DNA of 64,000 nucleotides, from positions 59,546 to 123,545 of the forward strand of contig NMRB01001000.1 of the NCBI GenBank assembly GCA_002633025.1, in the 5' to 3' direction. Both the position numbers and the translations under genes were made by a program. Origin of the DNA: Notospermus geniculatus (lineage: Eukaryota; Nemertea; Pilidiophora; Heteronemertea; Lineidae). This document shows positions 59,501 through 64,000 of the stretch, one piece after another. The notes beneath the pieces were generated by a model. The model did no database searches and was not told the origin of the DNA. It saw nothing but the letters and a program-made list of their open reading frames with translations. Within the stretch, counting starts at the first letter, position 1. Each line of letters begins with the position of its first letter.

Positions 59501-59940
59501 GCCCCGATAGCCGAGTGGTTATCGCGTTCGCTTAGCAAGCGGCGGGTCCCGGTGTAGCAGTAAATAGTGTCCCCCTGTAAAAAGTGTCCACTTCTATTGT
59601 TGAATGACGGAATAAGCGGCATGCATATAGAAACCAATTGTCAGAGATTAGAATGTAACAATAGGACCTTTTGTTCCCCGGACAGTTTTTCCTAGGACAT
59701 TCTTTCCCTTCACACCTGGTTCGAATCCAATCCGGGCTATATGGAATTTCATGCCTAGCTCTTTACTTTGTAGTATGGGACATAAGCCGGGGTGCCTTTT
59801 TACCTTGTTCCTTTGCAAGGGCAAGAAAAAGACCCCATCCCAGTGAGGAATATGAGTAGCTTGAGATGAGATGGCCTCTTTCATACTCACCACGGCCAAT
59901 AATGCTTTGGCTTCGGCTCTGATGGATAGACACAAATATA
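59501..59940 (+). mobile_element. tRNA-SINE family A copy split by a 165-bp insertion at its B box
   Basis: The head GCCCCGATAGCCGAGTGGTT..CTTAGCAAGCGGCGGGTCCCGG ends at 59552. The B box GGTTCGAATCC resumes at 59718 and the body runs to CTGATGGATAGACACAAATA (59940). Intact copies read straight through this point. Body landmarks such as CCCATCCCAGTGAGGAATAT and AATGCTTTGGCTTCGGCTCT match the other copies. Confidence 0.8.
59553..59717. mobile_element. 165-bp inserted element with diverged inverted ends
   Basis: The left end contains AAATAGTGTCCCCCTGTAAA, then AAGTGTCC and CTATTGTT. The reverse complement of the right end contains AAAGAATGTCCTAGGAAAAA, then CTGTCC and CTATTGTT in the same order. 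It is therefore an imperfect foldback. The exact target duplication cannot be resolved because the junction is in a G run. Confidence 0.55.
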
Positions 59941-60457
59941 ATACCGAGGAAAGAAACCCAGTTCCCATGCCCGTACACTGACCGATACGAAGACGCATCA
60001 GAATTGGGGTAGGAGCTAAAGCAACCGTTTCGTCCTTCCAGCGACCTCCAGACTGAATACCATCATCCTAGTCCCTAACCTGGGAACCTGCACAAAGGTA
60101 CAAACAACCTTCTCTATGCTTGTAAAGCTAATTCCAACTCGCTAAATGTAGTAGTGGGAATGGCATCTCCAGTTGTCAAAGCTTTGTCGCTTCCGTGATC
60201 AAAGAAAGTTTGTAAGTGTTATACTAAGTCGCTTTGATCATCACCCATTGACAAAAATGTGATGGAGATAAATTTCGATTTAAACTAAGCACGTTATTTC
60301 AGGTAACAGGTTCGGTTTTTACCAGTTAAGAGCATTCATAACGCAGATTCCAGCATCAAACATGTTGTTGACAGATACGTTAAGTACAAGCATGCCGGGT
60401 GGCCGACAGTCACCGATGCTCCAACAAAACGACGGACCCGAGTCCCTCCCCTCAACT

Positions 60458-60486
60458 CCCCGCCCCCGCCCCCGCCCCCCCCCCCC
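60458..60486. repeat. C-rich low-complexity tract
   Basis: CCCCG units merge into an unbroken C run just before ACCACTCATC. The long overlapping frames here on both strands (such as the proline-rich one at 60362-60682) come from this tract. Confidence 0.9.
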
Positions 60487-61600
60487 ACCACTCATCATCC
60501 ACCTTGTCTTTTGTCCCGTTCCGCCACGTTCCGTAGTCTGTGTTTTAGCCAGCGCCACAAGAAACAGGAGAAGCATACGCATGAAGATGATTAGACACCC
60601 ATACGCTTGGTGCCGCCACTGTGACGTCCCTCGTTTCCCGCAATTTTGCGATGGTTCCACTATTGGTGTCCCGTCTAAGTGACACACAATACATTATCTT
60701 GTAGTGTTTGCACATTCTACATAAGTGTAACAACAGAGGTAAACCATCCCAGCTCACTTCCTGCTTCCAGACTCAAGTGCTGCTAATACGGCCTCTCATC
60801 CCCACTTTCCGTCCTGATCATGGCTACTTCGAACAAAACACCCTCGAATACTGTTGACGACAATTAGTTCAGTAATGGGACGGGATTGGAAAAGCCCTGT
60901 TGCAAACGCAGTGCATTACTTACTATCCGTTTGGAGAAACGGATTGGCATGGGCGTACATCGGTTATCCTGGACAGTAGTAGGGCTACATGCATTTAGTA
61001 CTCGCATCATTACATGCGATTGTGTTTGGTGATCAAAAAAACTTTGCAAGTACAATGATAAGGTCAACGCGTTGTACCCGTTGGCGTTGTGTATGGGACA
61101 AGCAAAGCTGCCCCATGGGTGCGCTTTTTTCTCATTAGCTGAACCTATAAAACCCGGAGTATCGAGGCGGAACGAGACAGAAGCTAAACTTCCGATTTCT
61201 TTTTTTCTAAAAAAAACAGTGAGGTTCCTAACGAAGGTTGATCTAGGGATCTGCTATTGCACGGTATCGACTCTGATAGTACCATTAGTGCGGTAAAATC
61301 TATGTCAAACACAGCTCAGATGCTTTGAACAACAATCAAATAGACAAGTTTTCCTATTCATATTTTCATGGGTTAAGTATCAAATTTGCTGTGTAATTGT
61401 AGACTATTGGGTCAATATAACGTCCGATTCAATATCAATCAAGGCGAAAACAAGGAGATAAATTGACAGATAATGTTTAACTGGTGAGTGATGGGTTTGA
61501 TAAATGAGTTTTTTTTTATTTGTCAGGTTTTTCAGGTACTGAACATTCCGCGGCTGAATAAAACATAAGAGTTTGATTGATTATTTCAAGCTAAACTTAT

Positions 61601-61733
61601 CAGGTGTAACATCTGCCAGTGTTTCCGTATGCCCGTGTTTCCCCTTATTGTTTGGGAAACGCTGGCAGCTAGATCGGCACGTTCTGTGTTTGCCCTAAGT
61701 GGCAGCTTATTCCGACAGAAATAGGAGGGAAAC
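61601..61733. repeat. Dispersed repeat, copy 2 of 2
   Basis: Matches 24887-25008 in order and spacing. Here GCCAGTGTTTCC (61614) and GGAAACGCTGGC (61657) form a stem, so the repeat may be a small foldback element. Confidence 0.6.
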
Positions 61734-64000
61734 AAATGCAGAGGAGAACATTCAAAAACGTTACACCGGTTCCATTAGCAGGAAACGAGAACAAAAGACT
61801 TCGACCAAAAAGGCATCAAACAGAATATACCTGGGACAACCTGTATAAAGATACTGTAACTTCTTCTATTATAGAAGACTTGTATCTTGTTTGCCATCAG
61901 CCACGCAAACTTAAATCATCGTCATTGCTTTTAGGTTATCGGTTGCAAGACAATGCAGGCAAGACAGAACAACGACCTTGCTTTTAAAACAACTACCTTA
62001 GCAATAAGATATTCATCAAAGAAAATATCAGCAATAGTCGTCTGTCTCACATTTCATTCCCTAGATTCACACGACTTGTTCAGAAAAACGGCAATATACC
62101 GTCCGATACAGGTAACCGAATGCAAAGACAGCAATTCCTTCTGGGAGCACTTTTTCTGCCAAAAAGCAATAACGTTTGAGGTGGTTATCGTGTATCGTTC
62201 GGTTCCCAATAAGGTTCTGTAAGGTAAGGTGAATGCTTTGACGGTAAACACCGCGTCTTTGGCGGCAGAACGTATTGATTTTCACAATATTTACATGTCG
62301 AGAGCCTTCAAAGAAAGCAAACTAATTCTATAACAGGATTGCCATTATGAGTTTAATGTTTTTAAGTCAGGAGGCATGCCGAGAGTTTTAGCCTTGCATT
62401 ACTTAGGTTGGCGAAGGTTTGTATTCGTTGTTTAAAGCGTCCAAAAGTTTAGACTTTTAAGTTCATTCTCATTCCGCTCTGGGCGGAGCGCATATTTATC
62501 AGCGTGCAACGTTTTTCTAATTTATCTAGGACTTTGCTCACTATAAAAATATGAAGTAATCCAGTCACATTTTCCATATTTTTATTAACTGCCGTTGCCT
62601 AGTTCCACTGCAAACAAATTCGGAAGATTACCGCAGGCTCTGACGTCAAACTGGTAAAATCGCCAAAATGATTTTTTACTAACTTTGCTTGTGGAGAATA
62701 AAGTTTACCTACCTGATCTGGATCCAAAACATAAGTGACGGCATCCTATAAAGAGAAGAAAAAGAAATACGTAAGAGCATAGAAAATGCTAGAAGACGGT
62801 AAATATTACAAAATGTTTCTACCAATAGAAGAGACTGCAAAACTTCCATCCGATTAGCTGCCGGCAATAATCTGGTGGTACATCGATTTGTTTGGGATGT
62901 TGAACGAACGCTGAAGCCCCACCTTATGCAGCTAAACTTTTTTTACATCTATTTGAAAGAATTTCCGAATGGATAACCTGTTTGATTCGGTGCGCGGACC
63001 CGTGAAGCGGAGAATATTGTGGTAAACATAATTATAACCGCATCGGTGAGTCGTGGTGGGGTTAGCGAGATTCCCAGGTTATCAGGAAGCGACCGTCAGT
63101 AACGAGGAGAGGGAGGATTGTTTTCCGATTGTTTCGTTTTAACATCGTCTAAAGTGCACTGAGGTTGACGGTTTTGAAGGTATAACTGCAGAGAACGCCA
63201 GGAAAACAGTGGGACGTTGCTGCTTTCATAGTGTAATCGACACAACATGGCGTGCTCCTTCGTTGGAACCTTTGAAGCTGCATGTGGATGTTGAACAGCG
63301 TCAGAATCTGCGAAGCAGGTGCCAGTGGAGAAAACGCGTTTTTCTTGGTGTCCTTAAGGAAAGACCAACCAGTCCAAAGATGAAAGACCCAGCCAACTCC
63401 AAAGTAATGGTCAACCTCAAAAGCCAACATCAGCTCAAAATCATCTTTAAACGACCTCTAAACTTGCTGATTGGATTCAACTCCTTTAGTTCTTTACGTC
63501 TTTTGATCTGCTTCCCAAAAACCTTTGACTTACGACTTATCTCATTTCGTCCCTTAGGAAATCTTCACCAAATGTCCCTTATCCATTATTCAAGAGAAGT
63601 TCTAGGAGAAATGCTTGACCATGGACGATCATTTCCCGTCAGATATCAGGACAGGAAATGACATCCGTGATAGCAATCTTTAACCGGGTTCCATTTTGTC
63701 TCCACCGATGGACTGAGTAATTTAGGATGATGACCATTCCCCCTCAGAGAGCTTGAAGAGAGCAAGTCATACATATGATCTGCTTCGGCCAGATAATGGA
63801 CGTGGACATCAGTTGTGTGAGCTGTGTTAACGAGACGTGTCGCTATTTTGACTTTGATAATAGCTTGGCGTTCAACGAACACGGTGACGCCCGAGCATTG
63901 GCAGGATGTTCTGCAACAACGAGACCCAGGCGTATACGGAGCGCTTAAAATGGCGTATCAGGCGTACATGTATACGGAGCACTTACAATGCCTTTTAGCC
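61734..64000. other. No confident gene apart from a candidate micro-exon
   Basis: Long opposing frames at 63149-63661 lack motifs and splice sites and are not called. Confidence 0.4.
62713..62745 (-). CDS. Candidate 33-nt micro-exon, product not recognised
   Basis: The minus strand reads a very strong acceptor (TTTTTCTTCTCTTTATAG), then 33 nt coding DAVTYVLDPDQ, then donor CAG|GTAGGT. It starts and ends in phase 0, so it could be skipped without a frame change. The peptide has no family signal of its own and no partner exon was recognised nearby. The splice signals are good, but so short an exon can arise by chance. Confidence 0.33.

Noticed and set aside
59501-59552. Possible true tRNA gene (GATAGCCGAGTGG ... 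CTTAGCAAG)
   Set aside because: The B box is displaced by 165 bp and the same head with a shared body occurs elsewhere, so it is a SINE.
60319-60687. Long frames with proline- or glycine-rich runs
   Set aside because: Caused by the C-rich low-complexity tract at 60458-60486.
63149-63661. Overlapping 93- and 150-codon frames on opposite strands
   Set aside because: No splice sites, motifs or family resemblance; taken as chance.

Overview
The window looks like nuclear DNA of a marine invertebrate animal. The reasons are sparse genes with introns, GT..AG splice signals, intronless class A GPCR genes of the invertebrate FMRFamide-receptor type, tRNA-derived SINEs, many miniature inverted-repeat elements, and the frequent motif TACATGTA. 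The species cannot be fixed from the sequence; a lophotrochozoan or an invertebrate deuterostome both fit. No bacterial gene, operon, CRISPR array or autonomous virus was seen.

Coding content is small and all firm genes lie on the minus strand. Two intact intronless GPCR genes (15493-16575 and 17349-18392) form a tandem paralogous pair. Three spliced exons at 9075-9324, 9777-9885 and 11009-11115 have matching phases and encode the C-terminal half of a cysteine-containing, probably secreted protein of the uncharacterised DUF7042/7043/7044/7045 type. An exon at 32237-32478 encodes the N-terminal module of the same kind of protein. These may be the two ends of one gene whose middle exons I could not find, with the GPCRs inside an intron, or two genes. 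Two weaker exon candidates are at 48298-48460 (+) and 62713-62745 (-).

The rest is repeats: two clear tRNA-SINE families (one copy split by a foldback insertion exactly at its B box) and a possible third; mariner-like, hAT-like and other foldback elements with visible target-site duplications; a 20-unit minisatellite of about 57 bp with higher-order structure (36139-37284); and several short tandem arrays and hairpins.

The strongest structural signal is an assembly one. Four times, a block of 0.6-1.5 kb is followed by a single N and then by a near-identical copy of itself (26389-29334, 41115-42396, 45953-47810, 54237-55676). In each case the end of the left contig equals the start of the right contig, so these are most likely unmerged contig overlaps or haplotypes rather than biological duplications. 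Copy numbers of anything inside them should be halved. I did not find a convincing new multi-gene system; the most interesting biology is the orphan secreted-protein gene with its two frame-compatible splice pairings, and the repeat-within-repeat structures.
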